This document shows positions 9,565-20,633 of a stretch of DNA of 64,000 nt, piece after piece. The notes beneath the pieces are model-generated. The model saw only the letters and a program-made list of their open reading frames with translations, had not been told where the DNA came from and searched no databases. Where the stretch lies: positions 92,386,778 to 92,450,777 of the forward strand of contig CM042141.1 of NCBI GenBank assembly GCA_023376005.1, given 5' to 3'. The number at the start of each line of letters is the position of its first letter. Positions within the stretch are counted from its first letter, which is position 1. The position numbers were made by a program, and so were the translations under genes. This DNA is from Doryteuthis pealeii (lineage: Eukaryota; Mollusca; Cephalopoda; Myopsida; Loliginidae).

Positions 9565-10935
9565 GGTCACTCAGTCTCCAGTGAACCAACAGTGAAACCA
9601 TTATACAAACCATAAGAATATACAGCCAAAATATAGGGATGGAATTTGGCATTAAAAAATGTGCCATGCTAGAAATGAAAAAGCGTAAAAGAGAAACAAT
9701 GGACGGAAGATAACTAGCAAATCAAAAAAATATTAAAACACCCGGAGAGAAGGAAAATTATAAATATTTAGGAATTTTAGAAGCGGACACCATAAAAAAA
9801 ACAGAAATGAAGAAAAAGTTTTTAAAAAAAAGAAGAATTCAGAAGAACAAGAAAACTTCTAAAAACCAAGCTCTGCAGCAGAAATCTCACCAAGAAAATA
9901 AAAACCTGAACCGTCCCCATTATAAGATACGCTGGGCAATTCTTAAAATAGACAAAAGAGGAACTCAAACAGATTAACCAAAAGACAAGAAAATTAATGA
10001 CTACGTACTAAGAGATGACAAATAGGCTATATGTATCAAGGAAGAAAGGTGGAAAAGATCTCACCAACATAAAGGATTGAGTAGATGTCACAATCTAAGG
10101 ACTCGAAGAATACACAAAAAAGAGCAAGGAAATATTAATTACGGCAGCCAATAACAGCAGCTGCAACAAATGTATATGCAGAAAAACTAGAAAAACTAGA
10201 AAATAAAATGGGGAGAAAAACAATTATATTGATACTTCAAACGACAAAATGGGGAGATAGCACATGATAAGATCTGGACATGGTTAAGAAAAGGAAACCT
10301 CAAGAGAGAAACCGATACACATAATTGCAACACAAAACAATGTCAAACGAATACATTATATCAAAGCAAAGATAGATAAGACACAACGAACAGCAAATGT
10401 AGAATGTATGGATACAGAGATGAGAGAATAAACTATTCATTAATCCAATGCAGCAAACTAGTACAACGAGAATATAAGGCTAGGTACGACTGGGTTGGAA
10501 AGGTGATTCACTGGAATTGTACAAAAACTAAATTTTGATCATTCAAGAAATTGTATATGCATAAACCAGAATCTGTTCTTGAGAATGAAACGCATAATAT
10601 TCTCAGGGAAGTTGGGATAAAGACCAGAACTATAATTGCTTAACAAGAAAAAGAGAACTTGTCAACTGGTAGATTTTGTACTCCCAGCAGATCACAGGGT
10701 GAATATAAAAAAAAACCCCGAAAAGATAGACAAATATGAGAGCGAAAGTGACACCAATAGTAGTCGGTGCATGTGGAACGGTCTTTAAAAGTTTAGAAAG
10801 GAATTGAAAATAAGAGGAAGAATTGAGACCATCTTGACACCAGCATTGTTAAGATCAGCTAGAATACTCAGAAAAGTCTTGGAAACCTGAGGAGACTTGT
10901 TGCCACTTAGACTCCAGTTCGTCTCGTTTGTTTTC
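9563..10935 (+). pseudogene. R4/Dong-like LINE, longer degenerate copy C
   Basis: It opens with about 30 bp of the family's 3' end (CACTCAGTCTCCAGTGAACC) and then jumps to the reverse transcriptase interior: GMEFGIKKCAMLEMKKRKRE and PGEKENYKYLGILEADTIKK. The thumb region, the C-x2-C zinc motif (10400-10450) and the endonuclease tail (DFVLPADHRV, near 10670) follow in order. Many stops and small indels are present. It lacks a (TAA)n tail at 10935. The opening 30 bp look like a rearrangement or template switch at integration. Confidence 0.75.
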
Positions 10936-11099
10936 TACTCTAACTTAGATATGCAAGCTCTCAGCACGATATTGAGCACTATTTATTCATAAAATGTTAG
11001 GGTGACGTGGACATGAAGTCAACGTTAACTAGCAACTGACAGTTTCACGCCTATGTTATTTTCCCACCAAAATACTACGTTCTGTTTTGAACAAATCTT

Positions 11100-11335
11100 G
11101 TAAGCAATGTCCTCCATAGTTGTACAGCCACTTAACTCCCATCTCACAAACCATTTAAGTAAGTAAAACAATACATTCTGGGCACAGCTGGAGAAGTAAG
11201 GATGAACTCATAACTAACGTTTCTCAAGTTCTTTTGAGTGCGTGCAGTTGTGAACAAATACTGGAAGCAGTCTCTACAAAACCGCAGTTGTACTGCCACT
11301 CACCTCCCATCACCCAACCTATTCAAGTATATGTA
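11100..11335 (+). pseudogene. RTE-like LINE fragment
   Basis: A degenerate match to the 2268 element: QLYSHLTPISQTI, SWRSKDELITNV and TNTGSSL, with part of the segment repeated near 11290. Heavily mutated. Confidence 0.6.
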
Positions 11336-11799
11336 TTTACCAACCCCTCTGCACAAGCAGAATGTGACACAAGGTCAATTTTTAAGCAGATTTTAACAGG
11401 TTGAATTCAGAGCTTTCCTTCTCCTAGACCGGTTGCCAAACCAAGGCTAACTGAAGGGAGAATAGTCGGATGCTTACTGTTGTGGAGTTTTAAGGGGTCA
11501 AATAAGAACAAAACGACGGGTAACAAATGTAGGAAAATGTATTAACAAAAGAGTAGACAATTACAGTACAGAGAAGTGGGAAATACGTCCGAGAAATAGA
11601 GTTACGAGCTGACTCGCATTGGCTTCCTCAAACCATAATTGTTCCTGTCACTTATAGTAACCGACGGCGCATTCCACTATAGTCTATAGGGTATATCACC
11701 TATAACACTTACCTTTCCCAAGGGTATGACAACTGAAATGTAAACAGCTTTAACCAGGATTTGAAATCTGATGATAACCATTAAATGACGAACCAAATA
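11336..11799. other. Unassigned intergenic sequence
   Basis: Mixed composition, no open frame of note, no recognised repeat. Confidence 0.35.
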
Positions 11800-11990
11800 A
11801 GATGAACAATACATGCTGGGCACTGCTGGAGAAGTAAGGACGAACTCATAGGGACGTTCTTCTATGGATTCCTCCCACCAGAAAGAAATATACATTTATC
11901 AGCTCTGTACGAACACAGGATGTCTTTTAGACGATTTACCAAGACCGATGGCCGACAGGGAAGGATGACGAGAAAATAATCAAGGGAATC
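11800..11990 (+). pseudogene. RTE-like LINE fragment
   Basis: A frame-shifted match: a HCWRSKDELI-type segment (near 11822-11850), then YQLCTNTGCLLDDLPRPMAD. Same family as 2268 and 32391, without its (GAT)n tail. Confidence 0.6.
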
Positions 11991-12004
11991 CATGATATCC
12001 GTTT

Positions 12005-12046
12005 GATTTAAAGATATGTGTGTGTTCGGATTTGAGTGTGTGTTTG

Positions 12047-12088
<42 letters not shown>

Positions 12089-12140
12089 GTGTGTGTGTGT
12101 GTCTGTCTGTCTGTGTATATGAACGTACATTTGTATGTCG
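12005..12140 (+). repeat. (TG)n-rich array
   Basis: Interrupted TG dinucleotides with GTCTGTCTGTC and GTATGTATGTAC at the end. Confidence 0.9.
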
Positions 12141-12477
12141 ATATGTATGTATGTACTTGCTTGACAGAGAGAAATTGGAAGCGAAATGAAATAAGGTTAA
12201 TAAATTCTTTGGTGACAGCACACTCACCATTCTCCACATATGATCTACACCTTATTTACCCCCCCCCCAACCATCTGACGCCAGTCAAGACACATAGAAA
12301 AAAAAATCGGTGGGGGTTTTCGGGACCGAGGAAGGAGAGAGAGAGAATATGAAACAAAAAAAGTTGATGCACAAACAAATGAACAAGAAATACATGGTAA
12401 ATAAACAAGTCAAAGAAATATCTAAATGAAACGCGAAGGAAATAAAAAGGGGAAAGAGAAAAGGAATAAGAAAGAAG

Positions 12478-13056
12478 AAAGGAAGGAGAAAGAAAGAAAG
12501 AAAGAAAGAAAGGAAAGGAGGGAAGAAAGAAAGAAAGAAAGAAAGACAAGAAGAAGAACTTGTTAAGAAAAGAAGAAACGGTACGTAGAAGAAAAGAAAT
12601 AAAGAAAAGAAAGAAAGAAAAAAAAAGAAAGAAAAAGAAAAAAGAAGAAAGAAAGAAAGAAAGAAAGACAAGAAGAGATTGTAAGCAAAGAAGAAACGGT
12701 ACGAGAAGAAAAAGAAAGAAAGAAAGAAAAAAAAAAAGAAAAAAGAAACTTTAAATAAAAGAAGAAAGAGTACGTATCAGAAAAGTAAAACGAAAAAATA
12801 AAGAAAGAAAGAAAGAAGGAAGGAAGAAAGGAAGGAAATAAAGAAGAGAGAGATATACATAAACATAGAAAGGAAGGAATCAAGATATAAAGAAATGGGA
12901 TATATGAAAAAAGAAAGAAAGAAAATATAAGGGAGGAAAGAGAAAGAGACGGCAGTGATACAGAGACAGAGACAAAGAGAATGAGAAATAAGTAAAGAAA
13001 GAAAGAAACACGTAAAGAAAAGAAGAAAGAATGCGTAGAGGAAAACTAAAACGAAT

Positions 13057-13092
<36 letters not shown>

Positions 13093-13154
13093 CTGAAAGA
13101 AAGAAAGAAAGAAAGAAGAAAGAAAGAAAGAAAGAAAATATAAGGGAGGGAAAA

Positions 13155-13193
<39 letters not shown>

Positions 13194-13475
13194 GAAGAAA
13201 GAAAGAAGGAACGAAAAAAAGAAAGAAGAAAGAAAGAAAGAAAGAAAGAAGAAAAGAGAAGAAAGAAGACAGAAAGAGGAATGAATCAAGAAATAAAGAA
13301 GTGGGAAATAAGAAAGAATGAAAGAAAGAATGAAAGAAAGAAAAAAAGAAAGAAAGAAAGACAGTAATAAAAAGAAAAATTAGTAAATAAATAAACAAGG
13401 AAAAAAGAAAGAAAAGTAAAAGAAAAAAAGAAAAAAAAGAAAAAAGAAATCACTTAGTTTAATGCAAAAACGAGA
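12478..13475. repeat. 1-kb polypurine (GAAA)n tract
   Basis: Almost pure A/G on the plus strand, dominated by GAAA, with GGAA and GGGA variants. A less regular module with AAGAAGAAACGGTACG recurs near 12570 and 12690, with relatives near 12762 and 13021, so the tract looks like an amplified, decayed minisatellite. Long minus-strand frames of F, L and S are compositional artefacts. Mirror-symmetric purine tracts can form triplex DNA (known property). Confidence 0.97.
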
Positions 13476-13604
13476 AAAAAAAACGAGATTGATTGATTGA
13501 AATAATAGGGAGGGGCAAATTATAATTACAAACTACGACAAAAAAAGTCTTAAAAAATAAGTAGAACAAAAAAAAAAAAAAAGAATATTTCTACTCGACA
13601 CCAA

Positions 13605-13781
13605 ATGTTGTATTCATGTTGTGTGAGTGAAGAATTACGTGAGGCCGGGGCCAAAGTTGGTATTTTGAAACGGCATTCATTTAATACCAGAAATTACGAC
13701 GCAGCCGATTCCTCTTGCAGCAGAATTTGGAACCTGATTGCTGTCAATTCGAAGAACATCAAGTCTGGTACCAAACACTGA
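13605..13781 (+). CDS. Small open frame of balanced composition, unknown
   Basis: A 58-codon ATG-to-TGA frame with normal amino-acid mix (it contains ELREAGAKVGILKRH), unlike the surrounding low-complexity frames. The local GC is raised. An overlapping frame begins after TTCCTCTTGCAG, which resembles a 3' splice site. I recognise no family. It could be an exon, a repeat remnant or chance. Confidence 0.2.
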   Translation: MLYSCCVSEELREAGAKVGILKRHSFNTRNYDAADSSCSRIWNLIAVNSKNIKSGTKH

Positions 13782-13835
13782 ACCTCACCAACCCTTCCAA
13801 TTTACCCCTCGACATATTTGTTCTTCATTCAATCA

Positions 13836-14427
13836 TCTCTCTCTCTCTCCCCCTCTCTCTCTCTCTCTCTTTCCCGCGCATTCTATCTCTTCGCTTTCTC
13901 ACGAAATATCTTCGCGGCCATTTTGTTTCTCTTCAAATGCTCGTCTTTATGTCTGTCCCTTGCACCCCTGCTTACCCCCCCCCCACCGCCACAAAGCTTG
14001 ACAGCTACACCAACGTCCTTCATGGTACTTCTCTCCGCTTCGATTCACTCACCCGGAATTGTTGGTGCCTTGTCATCTGCTGTCGTGTCTAATAACGAAA
14101 TTCATCTATGAGAAGGCACCATTATTATTCGCGAAAGACTCCGAACTTTTCTTTTGGTTTTTCTTTCTTTTTTTCCCCGGGACAATCAATCTCTGACATT
14201 ATCTGTCTCTTTTTTTTTTATCCGTCGTCTGTTGAAATCTATATATCTATCTCTGCTTACTTCTCTTGAAATACATTATGATGTCAGTATTTCTCAAATG
14301 GACGAGATTTGAAGCCTCTCTACCTTCTGCCATTTTTCATGTTGACTTTCTCTTTTTCACCTTATTAACACTCTGTTTAACTCTACTCCTACTCACTTTC
14401 TCACTCTCTCTTTACACCACACTCACA

Positions 14428-14470
<43 letters not shown>

Positions 14471-14534
14471 ACACACACACACACGCACGCACACACAAAC
14501 ACACAAACAAATATATATATATATATATATATAT
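13836..14534. repeat. CT, AC and TA microsatellites with spacer
   Basis: (CT)n at 13836-13872, a mixed unique segment to about 14420, then (CT)n(AC)n(TA)n at 14426-14534. Frames here are low complexity, and I see no gene in the intervening sequence. Confidence 0.8.
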
Positions 14535-14556
14535 AAATCTAATGAGTCAGATATAA

Positions 14557-14640
14557 CCTATTAATAGTTTCGCTTTTAGGCTCATCAGGCAAGAGTCAGA
14601 TTCCTGACCTGATGAGCTACTAATTGAAACTATTATTATC
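14557..14640. repeat. Short inverted repeat with hammerhead-like motifs
   Basis: Minus strand 14588-14555 carries CTGATGA, a short GC/GC stem, GAAAC and a GTT triplet. The plus strand 14610-14630 carries CTGATGAGCTACTAATTGAA. Invariant cores are present on both strands, but stem I is poor and stem II is 2 bp or less, so I treat these as degraded hammerheads. Confidence 0.5.
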
Positions 14641-14851
14641 TATATTTGCTTCATGAGATTTATAAACATGAGATTAATTAGCTTCAATCTTAGCATATAT
14701 AGTGTTATAGTGTTAATCGATTATTTTCGGTTGGTGTGACCCTCTTGTTCTTTTCTTTTTTCATTTTTCCCCAGGTGAAGTTTGGTAGTATATTTTTCAC
14801 TAACAAACTACTTGCCGGTTTTTCTTCTTACTGCAAAGGTATACTAATAAG

Positions 14852-14852
14852 T

Positions 14853-14907
<55 letters not shown>

Positions 14908-14916
14908 ATATATTTG

Positions 14917-14948
<32 letters not shown>

Positions 14949-14971
14949 ATATATATATATATATATATGTA
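14852..14971. repeat. (TA)n array
   Basis: Interrupted TA repeats. Confidence 0.97.
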
Positions 14972-15465
14972 TTGTTTGGATTAGTATGAAGCATTAGTAT
15001 GAAATATAAAAAAACTCGTCTTTTTAATGTTAGTTTCGTTTTATTTCATTGAATTTTCTTTCAGAACAGTCAAAGATCTTCTGCTAAAATGCCCTAAAAA
15101 TCCTCGTTTTTCGCAAAATTTAGCCTTTAGAAAAAAGTGAAAAATCGACCCAGCCTAATGGGTAATTGTCTGAAGCTGACTTATTTTTAGGTGCTTAAAA
15201 TGATAAATAAAAACACTTAAACATAGCCCGAGGATAACAGTGGCCTGACGACGTGTTTATACACATTAAAGATGAGGAAAACAGTCCGAATATATAATTA
15301 TCCAACTATTAAGTAAATTTTAATATCTTAGTTTGATAATCCTAAATGACACCTGAAATTCTGGACAATAAAAACTGATTTTGTGCTTCTTCAAATACGT
15401 ACTTTCTATAACTCCCAGTAAGCAATGCCCTACATTGTGATGTTTGCCAGTGAATGTTTCAGTTT
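14972..15465. other. AT-rich spacer
   Basis: Near 15140-15165 it contains AAAGTGAAAAATCGACCCAG, similar to the termini of the fold-back element at 39061-39567. Otherwise unassigned. Confidence 0.4.
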
Positions 15466-15469
15466 ATAT

Positions 15470-15660
15470 TTCATAATTCTTATTATAATGAAGATAATGT
15501 GTCTGTCTATACACAAAAATTTCCTCTGACCTTAATTCCTTAATTAATTTGGTTATATTTTCAATGATTATTAGATAATCATTACTTAATCTTAATTAAC
15601 ATCTTATTGATTAACAATGTCTCTATTAAAGTCCACTTGAGGGCTAAACTTGCAAATTGG
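15470..15660 (+). mobile_element. Helitron-like 5' end fragment
   Basis: TTCTTATTATAATGAAGATA followed by a GTGTCTGTCTATAC segment matches the family 5' end. No 3' hairpin is seen. Confidence 0.5.
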
Positions 15661-15733
15661 TCGGAAAATTAAAAATGGAAAGTTTTTTGGTGGTCCCCAT
15701 GAGAGTTTAACTACAGTTTATGAATGATTTTTT

Positions 15734-15995
15734 TGCGAATTGGGTTACGGTTTAGGGGTTTGGGGTTAAGGTTGTTTTTAATTACGTATTGCTTAAAAAA
15801 AATTACTATATATTTAATGTTGAAAAATATTTTTTTTAAACCAAGTTTGATTGAAATTATACATTTCAATACTAACACAAACAACTGAGACTAATGTGTC
15901 TACCGTTGGGTTCAATAATCAATTTCAATGATTAATTAAATGTAGAAATTTTTTTTGTAGTTGTTTTTTTAAGCAATACGTAATTAAAAACAACA
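15734..15995. repeat. Fold-back element H, copy 1
   Basis: The left arm (TTGCGAATTGGGTTACGGTT, then TTAATTACGTATTGCTT) is inverted at 15955-15995 (AAGCAATACGTAATTAAAAA). The right arm is truncated relative to the copy at 45303-45605. Confidence 0.65.
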
Positions 15996-16004
15996 TTTTA
16001 TTAT

Positions 16005-16398
16005 ACATAGATAGATAGATAGATAGATAAGATTGATAAATGTGAATGAATGAATTTATTGATAATCTAATTATATCAATATAATAATTATATTTATAAA
16101 ATTAAAATATATAATAAAAATATCTAATAAAAGATTTAGCTAGACTATATAGATTAATCAAAATATTATAAGCCAATTCTAAGCGGGATAACTATTTAGT
16201 AATTACTTGGGTAGATAGATAGGATAAACATACATATCAATATCAATACAGAATAGACAGAATAGATAAGTCGCATAACAGTAGATAGACAGATAAAAGC
16301 AATAGATAGATAGATATATAGACAGATTGATATAGATCAGACAGATAGATAGATTGGACAGACAGAGATAGATAGGGATAGTAGACATAGATATGATG

Positions 16399-16429
<31 letters not shown>

Positions 16430-16630
16430 GATAACAACAATGTGAAGTAGATGGATAGATATACATACATATACATACATACATATATATATACATACAC
16501 ATACATACATATATACCAGTATTCAGATACATATAGGGTGCCCCCCCCCAAAAAAAAAAAACAGAACCCAAATTTTTTTTTTTTAAATCTTTGACCGACA
16601 AATAGACGGACAGAAATATGTAGATGGATT

Positions 16631-16666
<36 letters not shown>

Positions 16667-16748
16667 CAGAGACAGACAGACAGACAGATAGATAGATAGA
16701 TAGATAGATAGATATGAATAAATAAATACATGCATGCATATATGCCAG

Positions 16749-16787
<39 letters not shown>
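16005..16787. repeat. (TAGA)n, (GATA)n, (CATA)n and (TA)n complex
   Basis: Tetranucleotide arrays at 16009-16030 and 16205-16740, with C8A12 and T10 runs near 16541-16585, then (TA)n at 16752-16787. The long minus-strand frames are IYLSIYLS-type artefacts. Confidence 0.95.
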
Positions 16788-16788
<1 letters not shown>

Positions 16789-16903
16789 GAATTATGGCTT
16801 AATTGAAGTCATACCTAATTTGAAATTTAATTAGTTATAATTAATGAATTAGGCGAATATATCTGTTCAAATGTAAGGCGTAAATAAATCGAGAAAAAGT
16901 CAA

Positions 16904-16944
16904 TCTCTATGTACATTTCAGCCTATTAGGCCTCATTAGCAGAG
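16904..16944 (-). ncRNA. Hammerhead motif family A, inactive
   Basis: The minus-strand core reads CTAATGA (G5 replaced by A) with stem II GGCCT/AGGCT and GAAA. The stem I partner after the cleavage site has lost bases. Predicted inactive. Confidence 0.65.
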
Positions 16945-17009
16945 TTATAGACAGGGCAAGGCTTTGTGCGTGATTCGAACCCTACCACAAAGCACTGCCC
17001 TGTCTATAA

Positions 17010-17051
17010 CTCTGCTGATAAGGCCTAATAGGCTGAAATGTACATACAGAG
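17010..17051 (+). ncRNA. Hammerhead motif family A, inactive
   Basis: CTCTG, then core CTGATAA (G8 replaced by A), stem II GGCCT-AAT-AGGCT, GAAA, stem III AT-GTAC-AT and 3' partner CAGAG. Only the core G8 differs from the intact copy at 24043. G8 is essential in the known mechanism, so it is predicted inactive. Confidence 0.7.
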
Positions 17052-17173
17052 ATTGACTTTTTCTCGATTTGTTTACGCTTTACATTTAAACCGATATGCA
17101 GGCCTAATTCATTTAATTATAACTAATTAAATTTCAAATTAGGTACGACTTCAATTAAGCACATAATATCCCA

Positions 17174-17175
<2 letters not shown>

Positions 17176-17206
<31 letters not shown>

Positions 17207-17250
17207 ATATATATATATGATTGTGCGTGTATGTGTGCGTGTGCGTATGC

Positions 17251-17318
<68 letters not shown>

Positions 17319-17345
17319 TATGTTAGAGAGAGAGAGAGGGAGAGG
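17176..17345. repeat. Compound (TA)n(TG)n(TA)n(GA)n
   Basis: Consecutive dinucleotide arrays immediately outside the inverted repeat. Confidence 0.97.
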
Positions 17346-17800
17346 TAGGTAGGGATGCAGACACATGAATTGGCATGCACTTATACATTTCTGTCAAGAC
17401 TTGAATGTAAACAAATATGCCATTATATCTCGACTTGAACTGTTTTTATGGATTCTGTGTCTGAATTGCTCAACGAGACCATATTATTATATCAGCGTAA
17501 TCTTATCTTCTATCACCAATTAATGAAACATTCCTTATAAAATTGCGCGCCGAGATTTTCTTCGTTATATCTTATCTAGCTTTGCATCTTTGTCAAGCTA
17601 TCACAACGCATACACATGTGAATGCACATTTTGTCATATGTGTATACAACTATTTATTAAGCTTAGCTTAGTTTTGACACCAGAGACGGATTATGTTACT
17701 GATGACATCTTAACATGTTTATAGTTACGGACAAAGATTTTACTGTACTTGTTAAAAATTCTGACTCCTTTTCTGTATTTTAGCTTTTTCAGCAGTTTAT
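17346..17800. other. Unassigned spacer
   Basis: AT-rich, no recognised feature. Confidence 0.35.
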
Positions 17801-17801
17801 A

Positions 17802-17880
<79 letters not shown>

Positions 17881-17942
17881 ATGTGTCTATTATATATATA
17901 TATATTATATATATATATATATATATAAATATATATATTTTA
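17801..17942. repeat. (CA)n(TA)n(TG)n(TA)n array
   Basis: CA followed by TA and then TG gives a self-complementary compound array able to fold back. Confidence 0.95.
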
Positions 17943-18558
17943 TAGGAAAATGTAGTTGGTGAATAATGTAATATTTATTGGAAATGTCTAGATTTACAAT
18001 ATATGTTCTATATTATCATTATATTTATTAAACAATATAACAATCGATCATTTACCGTAAAATTAATCATTACGGATAATTAATATATATATACGAATAC
18101 GAGAGGAGAGTACTTATACATAAAGATCCGTATTATTTAAACGTGCTACCTACATTAAGAAGGTGTTAAATTTATTAATAAGCTAATATCCCTCATAAAA
18201 TCAACGATATATAATCTATATATATATATATATATACATCGGCGTATCCTCGCTTCCGTGCTAAGAAGCGGCATATCAGATGCATCGATCCGTGTCAATA
18301 GTGGTCTTCAGCGCAGATAAAAAAAACCCATCCGATGCGTGTAACTATCCTCGCAAAGTCCTTGCAGGATTAAAATCTTGCATCATCCGGCCTGGTGTGG
18401 CAAAAAAAATTAAAATCCTATTTAAATTAATATTAAATCAAAAATTATATATTTTTTTTTTTATCAAAATGTAGATCTGGCGATAGTGAATGTGTATAAT
18501 ATATTTACTATATCGTTAATTGTTTTCTTTTCGTAGTTTCCTCCGAACATACATACAT
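17943..18558. other. Unassigned spacer with short GC-richer block
   Basis: 18240-18400 has balanced composition and a short open frame (MHRSVSIVVFSADKKNP...) that I do not recognise. The rest is AT-rich. Confidence 0.3.
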
Positions 18559-18764
18559 ACACAAGGTTCTGGGTTCGATACCGGCACTCGCCAACTCAGC
18601 GTATGAGTAGCACAGTGATCTGTGCGGTAAAGTAAGGAGCTGATGGTAGGTGTGGCGCTCCACCTCAGATGCTAAAATAATCTCCTTGGTCTAGCGCTAG
18701 TGAAAACGGGATATACTGTCTGGCTGTCTGGCTGATACCGACATTAGGCCACCCAGACAACTTG
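18559..18764 (+). mobile_element. SINE A (tRNA-Lys-like), 5'-truncated
   Basis: It contains the B box GGGTTCGATACC, then CGCCAACTCAGCGTATGAGT, GGAGCTGATGGTAGGTGTGG, TAGCGCTAGTGAAAACGGG and a terminal GGCCACCCAGACAACTT. The A box is missing. The same order recurs at seven other places. Octopus OK-type SINEs are tRNA-Lys-related, and assignment to them is inference. Confidence 0.75.
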
Positions 18765-18765
18765 A

Positions 18766-18767
18766 TA

Positions 18768-18807
<40 letters not shown>

Positions 18808-18834
18808 GTGTGTGTGTGTGTGTGTGTGTGTGTG

Positions 18835-18894
<60 letters not shown>

Positions 18895-19045
18895 CCCTTT
18901 TTTTCAAGTTCTCATTATTCCACCGATTAAAAAAGAATATATAGTGCAGATAAGAAAAATGTATAAAAAAGTGTTCAATGATACTGTGGTAGAGCGGGTC
19001 TTAAGCCGAAAATATGTACAGTATGCACCCTTTGCGTCTATTACT

Positions 19046-19122
<77 letters not shown>
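18766..19122. repeat. (TA)n(GT)n(GA)n and (AT)n arrays
   Basis: 18766-18891 is a three-part compound array beginning where SINE A ends. 19048-19122 is (AT)n. The segment between is unassigned. Confidence 0.95.
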
Positions 19123-19124
<2 letters not shown>

Positions 19125-19437
19125 AATGGTATCTCATGTCTTCATACAATATTAATTTATTGTGACAACTAAAGTGTCAGATTCTATACGATCTTCCCCT
19201 CATCTATAGTTAGAACGCACCCACATGTGCAAGTTTTGTTGATTTATATTTTTTATGTTTTATTATCAAAGGAATGAATCTACGAAGACAAATGTTGCTC
19301 ATAATTCCTTCTAGATTTTCTTTGATAAAACCTCAAGTTAAAATTGCATGACAGGTTTTTTTTTTATCTATTTCTACTGCAGAAACCGTAAAAGGAGAAC
19401 TTGACTTTCGGATCCGGTTCTTCATTGATTTTTTTAC

Positions 19438-20235
19438 GTGTGAATTTATCGTCAGTAAATTCATCGTGGGGTAAATTTATCGTGTGGTAAATTATTTCTG
19501 GCTAAATTCAGAATTTGATCATTGCTTTTAAGAATTTAACAAAAAGACTTAAAGGATTACGATTAGAGAAACCCTATATTATAAAAGAAATGAATCTGAT
19601 ACGATTAATTTACCAATCGATAAATTTATTTCACGATGAATTTAACGCGATAAATTTACCTCACGATCAATTCATTAACGATAAATTTACCACACGATCA
19701 ATTTATCAATGATAAATTTACCACACGATGAATTTACCACTTAATTAATTTAACGACTATAAATATATTACACGATTAATTTACCTCACGATGAATTTAA
19801 TACCACACGATTAATTTACCACATGATAAATTTACTGACAATACATTTACCACATGATGAATTTACCATACGATAATTTACCTCACGATGAATTTAATAC
19901 CACACGATTAATTACCACATGATAAATTTACTGACAATAAATTTACCACATGATGAATTTACCATACGATAATTTACCTCACGATGAATTTAATACCACA
20001 CGATTAATTTACCACATGATAAATTTACTGACAATACATTTACCACATGATGAATTTACCATACGATAATTTACCTCACGATGAATTTAATACCACACGA
20101 TTAATTTACCACATGATGAATTTATTGACAATAAATTTACCACATGATGAATTTACCATACGATTAATTTACGACATGATAAATTTACTACATGATGGAT
20201 TTACCACATGATAAGTTTACCATACGATGAATTTT
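19438..20235. repeat. Minisatellite with 97-bp higher-order unit
   Basis: The basic unit is 16-19 bp, of type TTTACCACACGATGAA. From about 19769 the units are organised into a higher-order repeat: ACCTCACGATGAATTTAATA recurs near 19783, 19880, 19976 and 20073, a 96-97 bp period. Near 19440-19495 the unit appears in the opposite orientation (ATTTATCGTGTGGTAAAT), so the array has one inversion. Confidence 0.93.
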
Positions 20236-20484
20236 CACATAGTATCTTTCATTTTTTTCATTTTCAAATAAAGCATTGTCCATTATTATTAAAGATGATG
20301 ATGAATATTATTGGCGCTCGTCGTGTAATGGTTAGAGTCGTAAGAAATGGAAACGGTGAGCCAAGTTGAAATTAATTCAAATTGGATTAATGGCATTTCA
20401 GTTTATTTCAATGGAGAAAATTGATTTGATGAACGAGGAAATTGAGTTACAAATGGGACGAATTATATTCGTAAGTCAATGCAG

Positions 20485-20547
<63 letters not shown>

Positions 20548-20633
20548 GTGGTGGTTTTGAAGGCTATCACCAACCACCAAACCAATATAAACACAATTCT
20601 CCAAGAAAATTATAAAACACTTTAAATATATAT
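20236..20633. other. Spacer with (TA)n(TG)n array and A-box-like motif
   Basis: 20488-20548 is (TA)n(TG)n. 20318-20345 has TCGTGTAATGGTTAGAGTCG, which resembles a pol III A box, but no B box follows at tRNA spacing. Confidence 0.5.

Larger units (their letters stand above)
16786..17175. repeat. Long inverted repeat carrying two decayed hammerheads
   Basis: Two arms of about 195 bp (16786-16975 and 16990-17175) are near-perfect reverse complements round a small asymmetric loop, with (TA)n on both outer sides. Each arm carries the family-A hammerhead motif. Arms share AATTGAAGTCATACCTAATT-type ends with 24031-24235 and 48660-48880. The symmetry suggests one terminal repeat duplicated head to head. 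Confidence 0.9.

Noticed and set aside
12256..13398. Minus-strand hydrophobic frames up to 172 codons
   Set aside because: Same artefact from the (GAAA)n tract.
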